A stretch of DNA of 64,000 nt from Campylobacter ureolyticus (GCF_013372225.1 NZ_CP053832.1:248001-312000); one strand, 5' to 3'; shown: positions 27,362 to 37,773, numbered from the stretch's first letter. Translations and numbers: made by a program. Notes: a model not told the origin generated them from the sequence alone.

Positions 27362-28456
27362 TTAATTTAAAAATATTTCGCTTCCAACCTCCAAAAGAAG
27401 GCTAAAAGCTATATTTACACTTTCATTTCTTATATAATTTCTATCGCCTTTTATAAGAAACTCTTCAACTATTTGTTTTTCTGTGCTACTTGCTCCAATT
27501 ATCACAGTTCCAACAGGCTTATCCTCACTTCCGCCACTAGGTCCTGCAATACCACTTATTGCCATGGAAAAATCAGCTCCCGTAGTTTTTAAAACACCTT
27601 TTAGCATCTCATTAACACACTCTTTACTAACTGCTCCAAATTCGTTTAAAGTCTCATTACTAACATCAAGCCAAAGATGTTTTATCTCGTTTGAGTAAGT
27701 TACAAGTGAACCATCAAACACCTCGCTAGCGCCACTTATTTCACCTATTTTTGATGCTATTAAACCACACGAGCAACTCTCAGCAAAACTTAGTTTTAAT
27801 TTAGCATTTTTTAACCTACTAACAATAAACATTGCTAAATTTTCTTCAAAAATTACTCTATTTATAAAAGTATTTAAAAGCTCATCTCTAAGTCCGTTTA
27901 AATCACTAAATTTCTTACTTATAGCTTTTGCAAAAATTATGAAATTACTATATCTAGTAATTGAAATTTCTGTGTTAAATTTAGTTTCAAACTCTTTAAA
28001 AACAGCTTCCACATCCTCAAATTTAAATCCGTAAATGTAAAATTTAAGATCTAAGTTATTTTTTCTAATCAAAAACTCAGGAAGTTTATTTAGTGGATTT
28101 GCTTTTACTAAATTTATATCACAATCATTTAAACTAACCAAAAAACTGCCCTCTTTAGAATTTATAGCAAGAGATGGAGTGAGTGTATCTTCAAATTTAA
28201 TCTCTAATAAATCATCATTTAAACTAGCTAAAATTTTAGCAATTAAATGGTAATTTTCATCACTTGAAAAAATAGTTATATATTTATAAATTTTACTTAA
28301 ATTTATAATATTTTCAATAATATTTTTATCATTTTTATCTATAAATTTTATATCGCCAAGTTCGCCAAATTTTAAAATATAGCTTTTAAAAATATAATTT
28401 AAAAACGGAGTATTTATCTTTATATCTTCACCTAAAATTAAAAGTAAATCGTTCAT
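27362..28456 (-). CDS. CinA-family nicotinamide-nucleotide amidase, divergent N-terminus
   Basis: 364 residues. The C-terminal 160 residues are a good CinA amidase domain: LSFAESCSCGLIASKIGEIS, SNEIKHLWLDVS and SGIAGPSGGSEDKPVGTV. That domain turns NMN into nicotinic acid mononucleotide and ammonia in pyridine-nucleotide salvage. The N-terminal 200 residues occupy the place of the usual MoCF/ADP-ribose pyrophosphatase domain but show none of its motifs that I can see. It is divergent from ileS, as I recall in C. jejuni. Confidence 0.82.
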   Translation of the reverse strand: MNDLLLILGEDIKINTPFLNYIFKSYILKFGELGDIKFIDKNDKNIIENIINLSKIYKYITIFSSDENYHLIAKILASLNDDLLEIKFEDTLTPSLAINSKEGSFLVSLNDCDINLVKANPLNKLPEFLIRKNNLDLKFYIYGFKFEDVEAVFKEFETKFNTEISITRYSNFIIFAKAISKKFSDLNGLRDELLNTFINRVIFEENLAMFIVSRLKNAKLKLSFAESCSCGLIASKIGEISGASEVFDGSLVTYSNEIKHLWLDVSNETLNEFGAVSKECVNEMLKGVLKTTGADFSMAISGIAGPSGGSEDKPVGTVIIGASSTEKQIVEEFLIKGDRNYIRNESVNIAFSLLLEVGSEIFLN

Positions 28457-28575
28457 TTTTCTACTCCTTTTTAATTAAGTTTTAGTGATTATATCAAATT
28501 TAGTTTAACTTTTTTATTATTATTTCAGCGCTTCTTAGGTAAAATTTGAAAATTTTTTATGGAAGGTTTTACTAA

Positions 28576-31335
28576 ATGGATTATAAAGACACACTTTTTT
28601 TACCTAAAACAGACTTTGCAATGAGAGGAAACTTACCAGCAAATGAGCCAAAAAGATTAAAATCATGGTATGAAGAAAGAAAAGTTTATGAAAAAATGAA
28701 AGACAAAAGAAAAGGCAGTTCAAATTCTTTTGCACTTCATGATGGACCGCCGTATGCAAACGGTCATCTTCATATAGGTCATGCGTTAAATAAAATTTTA
28801 AAAGATATTATTTTAAAAACACACTATTTTTTTGGTGATGATATTAGATATGTTCCTGGCTGGGACTGTCATGGGCTTCCGATAGAGCAGCAAGTTGAGG
28901 TAAGTTTAGGTGATAAAAAAAATAGTATTTCAAAAAAAGAGTTAAGACAACTTTGTAGAGATCATGCAACTAAATTTGTCAATATTCAAAGAGATGAATT
29001 TAAAGATTTAGGAGTTATTGGCGATTGGTGTGATCCATACTTAACTATGAAATTTAAATTTGAAGCTGATATTTATAAAAACCTTTGTGATATTGCTAAA
29101 AAAGGACTTTTGATTGAAAGAAGCAAGCCTGTTTTTTGGAGCTGGGCTGCTAAGACAGCCTTGGCAGAGGCTGAAGTTGAATATAAAGATAAAGAAGACT
29201 ATAGTCTTTATGCAAGCTTTAATTTAACAGATGAGGCAAATAAAAAACTTGGAGTTGAAAATGCAAAAGCCGTTATTTGGACTACTACTCCATGGACACT
29301 TCCAGCAAATCAAGCAATTGCTCTAAACCCACATGAAAAATATGTGGTTACAAAAGAAGGCTATATTTTTGCTAAGCCTTTACTTGAAGTTTTAATTTCT
29401 AAAAACCTTACAAAAGGTGAAATTTTAAAAGAATTTGACTCAAAAATATTAGAAAATTTATATGCTATAAATCCACTAAATGATAGATTATCAAGATTTA
29501 TTTTAGGAGAGCATGTTTTAATGGACGGAGGAACAGGACTAGTTCATACTGCTCCAGGACATGGCGAGGATGACTATTTTGCAGCGTTAAAATATGGCAT
29601 TGAAGTATTAATGCCAGTTGATGATGGTGGCTGTTTTGATGAAACTTTAAAATCAAAAAAACTTATAAAAGATGAGTTTGTTGATGAGCTTGTTGGAATG
29701 CACATTTTTAAAGCAAACGAAAAAATAATTGAAATTTTAGGTAAAAATTTATTAAGTGTGAGTAAATTTACGCACTCTTATCCATTTTGCTGGAGAACTA
29801 AAAAGCCTGTAATTTATAGAGCAACAAAACAGTGGTTTATAGCTATGGATGAGCCAAAACTTGGTGGTAAAACCTTAAGAGAAGTTGCTATAAATGAGAT
29901 AAATAATAATATAAAATTTTATCCACAAGCTGGTAAAAACCGTCTTTTATCAATGATAGAAAATCGCCCTGATTGGTGTATTTCAAGACAAAGAGAGTGG
30001 GGAGTTCCAATTGCATTTTTTAGAGATAAATCCACAAAAGAACCAATTTTTGATAGTGAAATTTTAGATAATGTTTATGAAATTTTTAAAACTCAAGGAG
30101 CCGATGCGTGGTGGGAGCTTGAAATAAGCGAGCTTTTACCAAAAAATTCAAAATACAAACCTGAAAATTTAGAAAAAGTTATGGATATTTTAGATGTTTG
30201 GTTTGATAGTGGCTCAACTTGGAATGCTGTTTTAAATAGCGGTGAATACGATGCTGGAAGTTATCCAACTGATATGTATCTAGAAGGAAGTGATCAACAT
30301 CGTGGCTGGTTTCAAAGCTCTCTTTTAGTAAGTTGCGCAATCAATGAAAAAGCTCCTTATAAAGCCATTTTAACACATGGATTTACAGTTGATAAAGACG
30401 GTGCTAAGATGAGTAAATCGGTTGGAAATGTTATTTTGCCAAGTGAAATTATTAAAGAGTATGGTGTTGAAATTCTAAGGCTTTGGGTAAGTTTGAGTGA
30501 TTATTCAAGTGATTTAAAAATTGGAAAAGAGATATTAAAGCAAGTTAGCGAACAGTATAGAAAAATAAGAAATACAATAAGATTTTTACTTGCAAATGTT
30601 AGTGATTTAAAAGAACTTGAAACTTCAAATTTCACAAATTTAGATAAGTGGATTTTAACAAAAGCTTCAAAAACATTCAAAGATGTTGAAAATTCATTTA
30701 AAAACTACGACTTTTCAAAAGGGTTTAATCAGCTTTTAAATTTCTTAAATGCTGACTTAAGTGGAGTTTATTTAGATATTTGCAAAGATAGACTATATTG
30801 TGATGATATAAACTCAGCTAGAAGAAGAAGTGCTCAAAGCGTTATGGTGATAATTACAAGAAGTCTTTTACCATTAATTGCTCCAACTTTAACCTACACA
30901 GTAGATGAGGTCATGGAGTTTGCACCAGATATTATTAAAAATGGAAAATCAGATGCATTTGATCTTTTATATGAAGAGCTTGATTATGATTTTAAAATAG
31001 AAGATGAAATTTTTATATCCTCAAGAGAGAAATTTTTTGAGATGGTTGATAGTCTAAAAAAAGATAAAATTATTAAATCTACACTTGAAATTGCACTTGA
31101 AACAAGCTCAAATGAGGTTTTATCTCATGATATGCAAGATATAATTGATTGGTATTTAGTAAGTGAGGTAAGAGGCCTTGAAAGTAGTGAGTGTTTAGCT
31201 GAGTTTAATGTTGATGATGAGATTTTTAGAATTACAAAATCAAATTTACACAAATGTCCAAGATGCTGGAAATTTAACGCACAAAAAGAAGATGAACTTT
31301 GTCCAAGGTGCAATAAGGTAATGGAAAATGTTTAG
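28576..31335 (+). CDS. ileS: Isoleucyl-tRNA synthetase
   Basis: A class I synthetase of 919 residues charging tRNA-Ile. HIGH motif: [17 protein letters not shown] (near residue 60). KMSKS motif: [11 protein letters not shown] (near 613). The editing domain shows [17 protein letters not shown], and the C-terminal zinc finger shows CPRCWKF and CPRCNKV. ATG follows GGAAGG. Its last bases overlap the start of a 36-codon membrane protein gene, itself overlapping gatA. Confidence 0.97.
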   Translation: MDYKDTLFLPKTDFAMRGNLPANEPKRLKSWYEERKVYEKMKDKRKGSSNSFALHDGPPYANGHLHIGHALNKILKDIILKTHYFFGDDIRYVPGWDCHGLPIEQQVEVSLGDKKNSISKKELRQLCRDHATKFVNIQRDEFKDLGVIGDWCDPYLTMKFKFEADIYKNLCDIAKKGLLIERSKPVFWSWAAKTALAEAEVEYKDKEDYSLYASFNLTDEANKKLGVENAKAVIWTTTPWTLPANQAIALNPHEKYVVTKEGYIFAKPLLEVLISKNLTKGEILKEFDSKILENLYAINPLNDRLSRFILGEHVLMDGGTGLVHTAPGHGEDDYFAALKYGIEVLMPVDDGGCFDETLKSKKLIKDEFVDELVGMHIFKANEKIIEILGKNLLSVSKFTHSYPFCWRTKKPVIYRATKQWFIAMDEPKLGGKTLREVAINEINNNIKFYPQAGKNRLLSMIENRPDWCISRQREWGVPIAFFRDKSTKEPIFDSEILDNVYEIFKTQGADAWWELEISELLPKNSKYKPENLEKVMDILDVWFDSGSTWNAVLNSGEYDAGSYPTDMYLEGSDQHRGWFQSSLLVSCAINEKAPYKAILTHGFTVDKDGAKMSKSVGNVILPSEIIKEYGVEILRLWVSLSDYSSDLKIGKEILKQVSEQYRKIRNTIRFLLANVSDLKELETSNFTNLDKWILTKASKTFKDVENSFKNYDFSKGFNQLLNFLNADLSGVYLDICKDRLYCDDINSARRRSAQSVMVIITRSLLPLIAPTLTYTVDEVMEFAPDIIKNGKSDAFDLLYEELDYDFKIEDEIFISSREKFFEMVDSLKKDKIIKSTLEIALETSSNEVLSHDMQDIIDWYLVSEVRGLESSECLAEFNVDDEIFRITKSNLHKCPRCWKFNAQKEDELCPRCNKVMENV

Positions 31336-31438
31336 TGAGCCTTTACCAAATAGTGTTTTAATTATAACTTTTTTATTATTTATAGTTTTAACCGTAATTG
31401 GTGTGGTATTTGTAAATAAATTTAAGGAGAATAAGTGA
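31328..31438 (+). CDS. Small single-pass membrane protein, 36 residues
   Basis: ATG at 31328 lies inside the end of ileS (8-base overlap) and the TGA at 31436 overlaps the GTG of gatA. The peptide is [10 protein letters not shown] followed by a hydrophobic helix of about 20 residues (ending VIGVVFV) and a basic tail NKFKENK. The double overlap, and a similar small hydrophobic gene that I recall between ileS and gatA in C. jejuni, suggest it is real. Its function is unknown; it may couple translation of the neighbours or assist a membrane complex. Confidence 0.7.
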   Translation: MFSEPLPNSVLIITFLLFIVLTVIGVVFVNKFKENK

Positions 31439-32787
31439 TAAGTTTAGAAGCTGCTTTAAAACTATCAAGCGAAGAGTTAAAAAATCTAAAACAAGATTTA
31501 TCAAAAAAAATAAAAGAAAAAAAAGAGTTAGGTGCTTATATTGAGCAGTTTTTAGATTCAGAAATGAATATAAGTGGAGATGGTGTTCCAGTTGCGATAA
31601 AAGATAATATCCAAGTAAAGGGTTGGAGCGTTACAAGTGCTTCAAAAATACTTCAAGGATATATCGCACCATACGATGCAACAGCAATTGTAAAGCTAAA
31701 AAATGCAGGAGTTTGTCCTTTTGGAAGAACAAATATGGATGAGTTTGCTATGGGAAGCACAACTGCAACTTCTTTTTATGGAAAAACACTAAATCCACTT
31801 GATAACTCAAGAGTTCCAGGTGGAAGTAGTGGTGGAAGTGCAGCAGCTGTTGCAGGTGGTATAGCAATAGCAGCGCTTGGAAGTGATACTGGTGGAAGTA
31901 TTCGCCAACCTGCTGCATTTTGTGGTTGTGTTGGTTTTAAACCAACTTATGGAAGAGTCAGTAGATATGGTCTTGGGGCTTATTCAAGTAGCTTAGATCA
32001 AATTGGACCTATTACTCAAAATGTAAAAGATGCTGCTATTTTATACGATATCATAAAAGGACATGACGAAAAAGATAGCACAAGTTACGATGGCAAGTAT
32101 GCATCTACAAATTTAGATCCAAACAAAAAGTTAAAAATTGCTGTTATTAAAAATTATATTGAAAATACTGACGAAGTAATAAAAAATGCTCTTTTAAAAA
32201 CCATTGAAAAACTAAAATCAGCCGGACATGAGATAATTTATAAAGAGTTTTCAAATGCCAATATAGATATTGCAGCTTATTATATTATCGCAAATGCTGA
32301 AGCAAGCGCAAATTTAAGTAGATTTGATGGTGTAAGATATGGAAGACGCGCAGAAGCTAAAAATTTACATGAGCTTTATGCAAATACAAGAGGTGAGGGT
32401 TTTGGAGCTGAAGTTCAAAGAAGACTTCTTTTAGGGACTTTCGTTTTAAGTAGTGGATATTATGATGCATATTATGTAAAAGCTCAAAAAGCAAGAGAAT
32501 TTATAAAAAGAGAATATGAAGAGGTCTTTAATGAAGCCGATCTTATTTTTAGTCCAGTAACTCCTACATTGCCATATAAATTTGGAAGTATTACAGAGCC
32601 ACTTAAAGTTTATTTAGGAGATTTATACACAGTTGGTGCAAATTTAGCAGGACTTCCAGCTATTTCAGTTCCAGTTTGCAAAACAAGTGAAGGACTTAGT
32701 ATAAGTGCTCAGCTTTTAGGAAAAGCTTTTGATGATGAAAATGTTTTAAATGGCGGGTTAGTTTTAGAGAATTTAAGTAAGGAGTAA
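31435..32787 (+). CDS. gatA: Glutamyl-tRNA(Gln) amidotransferase subunit A
   Basis: The amidase subunit of GatCAB, which turns mischarged Glu-tRNA-Gln (and Asp-tRNA-Asn) into the amidated form using glutamine ammonia. The 450 residues have the amidase signature: VAIKDNIQVKGW (catalytic Lys), PGGSSGGSAAAVAGG, and SDTGGSIRQPAAFCG with the Ser-cis-Ser-Lys triad. The start is GTG, overlapping the stop of the 36-residue gene; AAGGAGA lies just upstream. gatB and gatC are not in the window. Confidence 0.96.
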   Translation: MISLEAALKLSSEELKNLKQDLSKKIKEKKELGAYIEQFLDSEMNISGDGVPVAIKDNIQVKGWSVTSASKILQGYIAPYDATAIVKLKNAGVCPFGRTNMDEFAMGSTTATSFYGKTLNPLDNSRVPGGSSGGSAAAVAGGIAIAALGSDTGGSIRQPAAFCGCVGFKPTYGRVSRYGLGAYSSSLDQIGPITQNVKDAAILYDIIKGHDEKDSTSYDGKYASTNLDPNKKLKIAVIKNYIENTDEVIKNALLKTIEKLKSAGHEIIYKEFSNANIDIAAYYIIANAEASANLSRFDGVRYGRRAEAKNLHELYANTRGEGFGAEVQRRLLLGTFVLSSGYYDAYYVKAQKAREFIKREYEEVFNEADLIFSPVTPTLPYKFGSITEPLKVYLGDLYTVGANLAGLPAISVPVCKTSEGLSISAQLLGKAFDDENVLNGGLVLENLSKE

Positions 32788-32789
32788 AT

Positions 32790-34238
32790 ATGAGGATAGT
32801 AAAAAGAGCTTTGACTTTTGAAGATGTGCTTTTAGTGCCACAATATTCAGAAATTTTACCAAAAGATATAGTTTTAAAATCAAAATTAACAAAAAAAATA
32901 AACCTAAATGTTCCACTAGTTAGTGCTGCTATGGATACAGTAACTGAGTATAGAACAGCCATCATGATGGCAAGACTTGGGGGAATTGGAATAATTCATA
33001 AAAATATGGATATAAAAACCCAAGTTAGAATGGTAAAAAGAGTTAAAAAAAGTGAAAGTGGTGTTATAATAGATCCAATTTTTATAAAGCCTGATGCAAC
33101 CATAAAAGAGGCACTTGATATAATGAGCGAATATAGAATTTCAGGCGTTCCAGTTGTAAATGATGATAGGGTTTTAATAGGAATTTTAACAAATAGAGAT
33201 TTAAGATTTGAGACTGATTTTACCGCTCTTGTTGGTGATAAAATGACAAAAGCACCTCTTATAACAGCTCCAAAAGGTTGTACGCTTGATGATGCAGAAG
33301 AAATTTTTAAAAATAATAAAGTTGAAAAACTTCCAATAGTTGATGAAAATGGCAAATTAGATGGCTTAATAACAATAAAAGATCTTAAAAAAAGGATAGA
33401 GTATCCAAACTCAAATAAAGATAAATATGGAAGATTGATTGTTGGTGCTGCTATTGGAGTAGGACATTTTGAAAGAGCAGAAGCTTTAGTTGATGCAGGT
33501 GCTGATGTTTTAGTGCTTGATTCAGCTCATGGGCACTCTAAAAACATAATAAATACTTTAAAAGAATTAAAATCAAATTTAGATGTTGATGTTATAGTTG
33601 GAAATGTTGCAAATCCAAAAAGTATAGCAGATCTTGCAAAAGCTGGAGCAGATGCCATAAAAGTTGGAATTGGACCTGGAAGTATTTGCACCACTAGAAT
33701 AGTAGCAGGTGTTGGTGTTCCACAAATTACAGCTATTAGTGATTGTGCCCAGGAAGCTAAAAAATATGATATTCCTATAATTGCAGATGGTGGTATAAAA
33801 TACTCAGGCGACATTGCAAAGGCTTTAGCTGCAGGAGCAAGTTCTGTTATGATAGGAAGTTTGCTTGCAGGTTGTGATGAGAGTCCAGGAGATTTAATAA
33901 CATTCCAAGGAAGACAATATAAACTTTATCGTGGAATGGGCTCAATTGGAGCAATGACTAGGGGAAGTGCTGATAGGTATTTTCAAGAAGGAACTGCAAG
34001 TGATAAATTAGTTCCTGAAGGAATTGAGGGAAGAGTTCCTTATGCTGGAACTTTAAAAAATGTTGTTTTTCAGCTTTTAGGAGGATTAAGAAGCTCTATG
34101 GGATATTGTGGAAGTATTGATATACCAACATTCCAAGAAAAAGCCGAATTTGTAGAGATAACAACAGCAGGTCTAAAAGAAAGCCATGTTCATGATGTTG
34201 TCATAACAAAAGAAGCTCCAAATTATAAAGTTCATTAG
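32790..34238 (+). CDS. guaB: IMP dehydrogenase
   Basis: Oxidises IMP to XMP with NAD+, the committed step of GMP synthesis. The 482 residues form a TIM barrel interrupted by two CBS domains (about residues 95-205: ISGVPVVNDD and VEKLPIVDENG). The catalytic Cys loop is KVGIGPGSICTTRIVAGVG; the flap has GSADRYFQ. It starts 2 bases after gatA and ends with TAG overlapping the GTG of metX, so this is one operon. Confidence 0.97.
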   Translation: MRIVKRALTFEDVLLVPQYSEILPKDIVLKSKLTKKINLNVPLVSAAMDTVTEYRTAIMMARLGGIGIIHKNMDIKTQVRMVKRVKKSESGVIIDPIFIKPDATIKEALDIMSEYRISGVPVVNDDRVLIGILTNRDLRFETDFTALVGDKMTKAPLITAPKGCTLDDAEEIFKNNKVEKLPIVDENGKLDGLITIKDLKKRIEYPNSNKDKYGRLIVGAAIGVGHFERAEALVDAGADVLVLDSAHGHSKNIINTLKELKSNLDVDVIVGNVANPKSIADLAKAGADAIKVGIGPGSICTTRIVAGVGVPQITAISDCAQEAKKYDIPIIADGGIKYSGDIAKALAAGASSVMIGSLLAGCDESPGDLITFQGRQYKLYRGMGSIGAMTRGSADRYFQEGTASDKLVPEGIEGRVPYAGTLKNVVFQLLGGLRSSMGYCGSIDIPTFQEKAEFVEITTAGLKESHVHDVVITKEAPNYKVH

Positions 34239-35335
34239 TGAAAATAAGCACAAATTTAGAGTATTTTAACGAGCCGCTTCATTTAGAAAGCGGTCGTATT
34301 CTATCATCGTTTAAGTTAAAATACGAAACTTATGGAAAATTAAACGAGAATAAAACTAACGCAGTTGTAGTGTGTCACGCTCTAACTGGCTCTTGCCATG
34401 CTGCAGGTAGGTATGATGGAGATGCAAAGCCAGGTTGGTGGGACACGCTCATTGGCGATAACAAAACAATAGATACAACAAAATATTTTGTAATTTGTGT
34501 AAGTATTTTAGGAAGTCCATTTGGCTCAACAAACCCTTTAAGTGTAGATGAAAGTACTGGCACAGAATATAGACTAAAATTTCCTGTTCTTACAATTAGT
34601 GATGTTGTAAACGCGCAAATGAGACTTTTTGCAAGGCTTGGTATAAAAAAAGCTCATGCTGTAGTTGGTGGGAGTTTGGGCGGTATGCAAGCGCTTTGCT
34701 TTGCAATTGACCATCCAAATTTCAGCGATAGAATCGTAATGCTTGCTTCAACTTACGCAACAAGAGCATGGGCAATAGCTTTTAATAAAATAGCAATTCA
34801 TGGTATTTTAAATGATATTATTTTTGATAATGGAAACTACGATAAAAACTTAGTTGCAAAACACGGGCTTGTTGGCATGGAAGTTGGCAGGATGGCAGGG
34901 CATATAAGTTTTTTAAGTCCTTCATCAACAGATATGAAATTTGGAAGAAACTATGTAGCAACAGATGGACTTTACGAGCTTAAAGGAAGATTTGAGGTAG
35001 ATAGATATATGGAGTATAATGCTTCAAATTTTGCCAAAAAATTTGATCCACTTTGCTATCTTTATATTGTAAAAATGATGAATATATTTGACTCAACAAG
35101 AAATTATGATGACTTAAAAGATGCACTTTCAAATGTTAAAGCAAAGCTTACATTAATTGCATTTAAAGGCGATATGCTTTTTATGCCAGATGAGATGAAA
35201 GAAATTTATGATGCATTAAATGATCTTGGTAAAGAGAGTGAGTTTTATAATATTGAAAGCAGTTATGGGCACGATGCGTTTTTAGTAGAGTGTGATAAAT
35301 TTGAAAATTATATAAAAAGGGCGTTAAATGAGTGA
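34238..35335 (+). CDS. metX: Homoserine O-acetyltransferase
   Basis: An alpha/beta-hydrolase-fold enzyme of 365 residues that acetylates homoserine from acetyl-CoA, the first committed step to methionine. Motifs: CHALTGSCHAAG near the oxyanion hole, the nucleophile elbow VVGGSLGGMQAL (Ser near residue 149), and SYGHDAFLVE with the catalytic His. The start is GTG overlapping the guaB stop by one base. It matters because metE is only a remnant in this window, so the last step of methionine synthesis must use another enzyme. Confidence 0.93.
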   Translation: MKISTNLEYFNEPLHLESGRILSSFKLKYETYGKLNENKTNAVVVCHALTGSCHAAGRYDGDAKPGWWDTLIGDNKTIDTTKYFVICVSILGSPFGSTNPLSVDESTGTEYRLKFPVLTISDVVNAQMRLFARLGIKKAHAVVGGSLGGMQALCFAIDHPNFSDRIVMLASTYATRAWAIAFNKIAIHGILNDIIFDNGNYDKNLVAKHGLVGMEVGRMAGHISFLSPSSTDMKFGRNYVATDGLYELKGRFEVDRYMEYNASNFAKKFDPLCYLYIVKMMNIFDSTRNYDDLKDALSNVKAKLTLIAFKGDMLFMPDEMKEIYDALNDLGKESEFYNIESSYGHDAFLVECDKFENYIKRALNE

Positions 35336-35528
35336 AAAAATAGATGAAATTGAAAGTTTTGAAGATAAAGTAAAAAAGCTTGAAAGCTTACTTGAAAAAC
35401 TAAAAGATGAAAATTTAAGTTTAGAAAAAAGTGTTGAAATTTATAAAGAAGCTTTAAGTTTATTAAAACAAACTTCTAAAATTTTGGATAAAGCAAAACT
35501 TGAAATTACTGAGATTAGTGATGAGTAA
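35328..35528 (+). CDS. xseB: Exonuclease VII small subunit
   Basis: 66 residues forming a helical coiled coil: SFEDKVKKLESLLEKLKDEN, LSLEKSVEIYKEAL and LLKQTSKILDKAKLEI, the XseB pattern. It is the small subunit of the exonuclease that degrades single-stranded DNA; xseA is not in the window. It overlaps metX by 8 bases and the nitrilase-like gene by 8. Confidence 0.88.
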   Translation: MSEKIDEIESFEDKVKKLESLLEKLKDENLSLEKSVEIYKEALSLLKQTSKILDKAKLEITEISDE

Positions 35529-36315
35529 AATTTGCATTATTCAGCTTCCGACTTTATCGATGAGTGAGGGACGAATTGATTATTACATGAGAATTGTAAA
35601 AGACAGCGGTGCATCGCTTGTTCTTTTGGGTGAATATGTTTTAAATAGCTTTTTTACTGAGCTTTTAAAAATGCCAAAAAGTCTTATTAATGAGCAAATT
35701 TTACATAAAAAAGAGCTTTTTATCAAGCTTGCAAAAAAATACAATACAACCATAATAGCACCTTTTATAACAAAAAAAAATAAAGGTTTTGTAAAAGGTA
35801 TAGCTAAATTTTCTCCAAATTCATATAGATATTTTGAGCAGAATTTTTTAATAAATTATGATCATTGGAATGAGGAAGATTTTTTTTTAAATGATGTAAA
35901 AAAGTTAAATTTGCCCGTATTTAACCACGAAAATTTCAAATTTGGAGTTTTAATGGGTTTTGAAACTCATTTTGATATTTGTTGGCAATATTTACTAAAA
36001 AAAGATGTTGATGTGGTTTTGGTGCCAACAGCTGCGACTTTTGACTCAAACCAAAGATGGGAGGAAATTTTAAAAGCAAAAGCTTTTACAAATTTAGTCT
36101 ATGTTTTAAGAGCAAATCGTATCGGAAAAGCTAAATTTGATAAAAAAGTTTGTGAGTTTTATGGAAAAAGTTTTGCTGTAACTCCAAATGGAATAATAAG
36201 TAGCAAGTTAAATGAAGAAGAAGGAATTTTACTTTTTGAATTTTCCAAAAATGAACTAAAAACTCAGAGGAAATTTTGGAAATTTAGAGAAATTTTAGCT
36301 AAAAAAGGCTTTTAA
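35521..36315 (+). CDS. Nitrilase-superfamily protein lacking the catalytic Cys and Lys
   Basis: 264 residues from ATG at 35521 (an in-frame TTG at 35500 lies inside xseB). The fold is carbon-nitrogen hydrolase: LVLLGEYVLNSFF gives the Glu (residue 38), and FKFGVLMGFETHFDICW aligns with the usual GVLICYDLRFPE, so the nucleophile Cys is Gly146. The Lys of the usual YRKxHL segment aligns with Gln107 in FEQNFL. It is probably not a hydrolase; a binding or regulatory role is possible. It overlaps xseB and precedes a ThiF-like gene by one base. Confidence 0.82.
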   Translation: MSKICIIQLPTLSMSEGRIDYYMRIVKDSGASLVLLGEYVLNSFFTELLKMPKSLINEQILHKKELFIKLAKKYNTTIIAPFITKKNKGFVKGIAKFSPNSYRYFEQNFLINYDHWNEEDFFLNDVKKLNLPVFNHENFKFGVLMGFETHFDICWQYLLKKDVDVVLVPTAATFDSNQRWEEILKAKAFTNLVYVLRANRIGKAKFDKKVCEFYGKSFAVTPNGIISSKLNEEEGILLFEFSKNELKTQRKFWKFREILAKKGF

Positions 36316-36316
36316 A

Positions 36317-36988
36317 ATGAGTGATTTCGAAAGTACTTATTTTAAAAGACAAATTCAGCTTTGGGGCAAAAAAACTCAAGAAAGCTTAAAAAATAAAAAA
36401 ATCTTAATAATTGGCAGTGGTGGGCTTGGAAGCTCACTTGGTCTTTCTCTTGGAAGTAGCGGGATTGGAGAAATTCACATTGTTGATTTTGATAGAGTTG
36501 ATATTTCAAACATTCATCGTCAAATTTTATTTAAATTAGGTGATGAGGGAAAATTTAAAGCAGAAGTTTTTAAAAACGTGCTTGAAAGTAGGTTTAACGG
36601 CGTTAAAGTTTTTTCTCACATTGTAAATTTTGAAGAGTTTATAAAAAAAAATAATGTTAAGTTTGATCTTATTTTAGATGCAACTGATAATTTAGAAACC
36701 AGAGTTTTGATAGATAAATTTGCTAAAGATTTAGAAATTCCTTGGATTTACACCTCTGTTCAAGAGTTTTTTATTCAAATTTGTTTTATGGATAAAGCTA
36801 GGTTTAATGCTTTTGATAAAAAAGGGCTAAAGCCAACTGGAATTGCATGCCCAATTGTCATGATGGCTGCTGGACTTGAAGCAAATTTAGCCATTAGATA
36901 TCTAGCCGGACTTGAAGTAAAAAAAGATTTGTTTTATTATATTGATATTTCAAGTGGCGAGATAAAAATAAATAAATTTAAAATATGA
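36317..36988 (+). CDS. ThiF/MoeB/HesA-family adenylating protein
   Basis: 223 residues with the E1-like fold: KILIIGSGGLGSSLGLSLGSSG (Rossmann nucleotide loop), HIVDFDRVDISNIHRQILF (ATP-binding Asp and Arg), and LILDATDNLETR. These enzymes adenylate the C-terminal Gly of a sulfur-carrier protein (ThiS, MoaD) in thiamine or molybdopterin synthesis. The two CXXC zinc pairs of MoeB are not seen and it is a little short, so I leave it unnamed. It is the last gene of the gatA-to-ThiF run. Confidence 0.85.
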   Translation: MSDFESTYFKRQIQLWGKKTQESLKNKKILIIGSGGLGSSLGLSLGSSGIGEIHIVDFDRVDISNIHRQILFKLGDEGKFKAEVFKNVLESRFNGVKVFSHIVNFEEFIKKNNVKFDLILDATDNLETRVLIDKFAKDLEIPWIYTSVQEFFIQICFMDKARFNAFDKKGLKPTGIACPIVMMAAGLEANLAIRYLAGLEVKKDLFYYIDISSGEIKINKFKI

Positions 36989-37027
36989 TTAATTTAAATT
37001 TTAAAATTTAAAGAAAGAAAATATAAA

Positions 37028-37615
37028 ATGCAAAACTTTAAATAGTGCTTAGATGAGTTAAAATCAAAAAGAGTTCTTATCGTTCATGGGTTTAATAGTT
37101 CAGGCAACGGAACAACTGCAAATAACCTAAAATCAGTTTTGAATGACTTTGGAATAACCAAAATAATCGCACCAAATTTTAATCTTTTAAATTATGATGA
37201 AACTATCGCAAAAATAGACAAATTGTCAAAAAATGTAGATATTGTAATAGCTCATAGTTTGGGTGGATATTACACAATGAGTTTAGAAAGATTAGAAATT
37301 TTTAAAATAGTAATTAATCCTTGTATTAACCCTTTGGTTATTAATCTTGATCTTAATAAAAAAATAAACTTAAGAGGGCTTAATAGACAACTTACTTTTG
37401 GGATATTTGCCAAATCAGATGAATTATTTGACTTTTGTAACTATTTTAAAGATAATTTTTCAGCAGAATTTTATGGCGTTTTAAACTATATAAGAATTCC
37501 AGGCGGACACAGACCGGACAAAGACTCCTTAAAGCTAGGACTAATAAAGGCATTTGAGTATTTTACAAAAATTCATAACTCAATAGATTTAGCTAGTGAG
37601 AGTGAAAATATCTGA
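37028..37615 (+). pseudogene. YqiA-like alpha/beta-hydrolase gene with nonsense codon 6
   Basis: From ATG at 37028 the frame reads MQNFK and then TAG (37043-37045), and is then open to 37615. The downstream frame encodes a hydrolase fold from its first strand: RVLIVHGFNSSGNGTT, the nucleophile elbow IVIAHSLGGYYTM, and a late RIPGGHRPD that could hold the catalytic His. There is no usable start between the TAG and the first strand; TTG at 37139 would lose the strand and oxyanion loop. So the gene is probably inactive by one base change. Confidence 0.75.
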
Positions 37616-37773
37616 TAACTATTTTAATTTAGGCATAAAAATAAATAATTGCTCCTATGATTTTAACAATAGTTATTCTGCTTTTATATTTTAAAATGAA
37701 AGTTTGAAACTATTTTTCTTAGAGTTTACTTATTTATATATCTTTTAAATTTCTATATATTGGTTATTTATGC

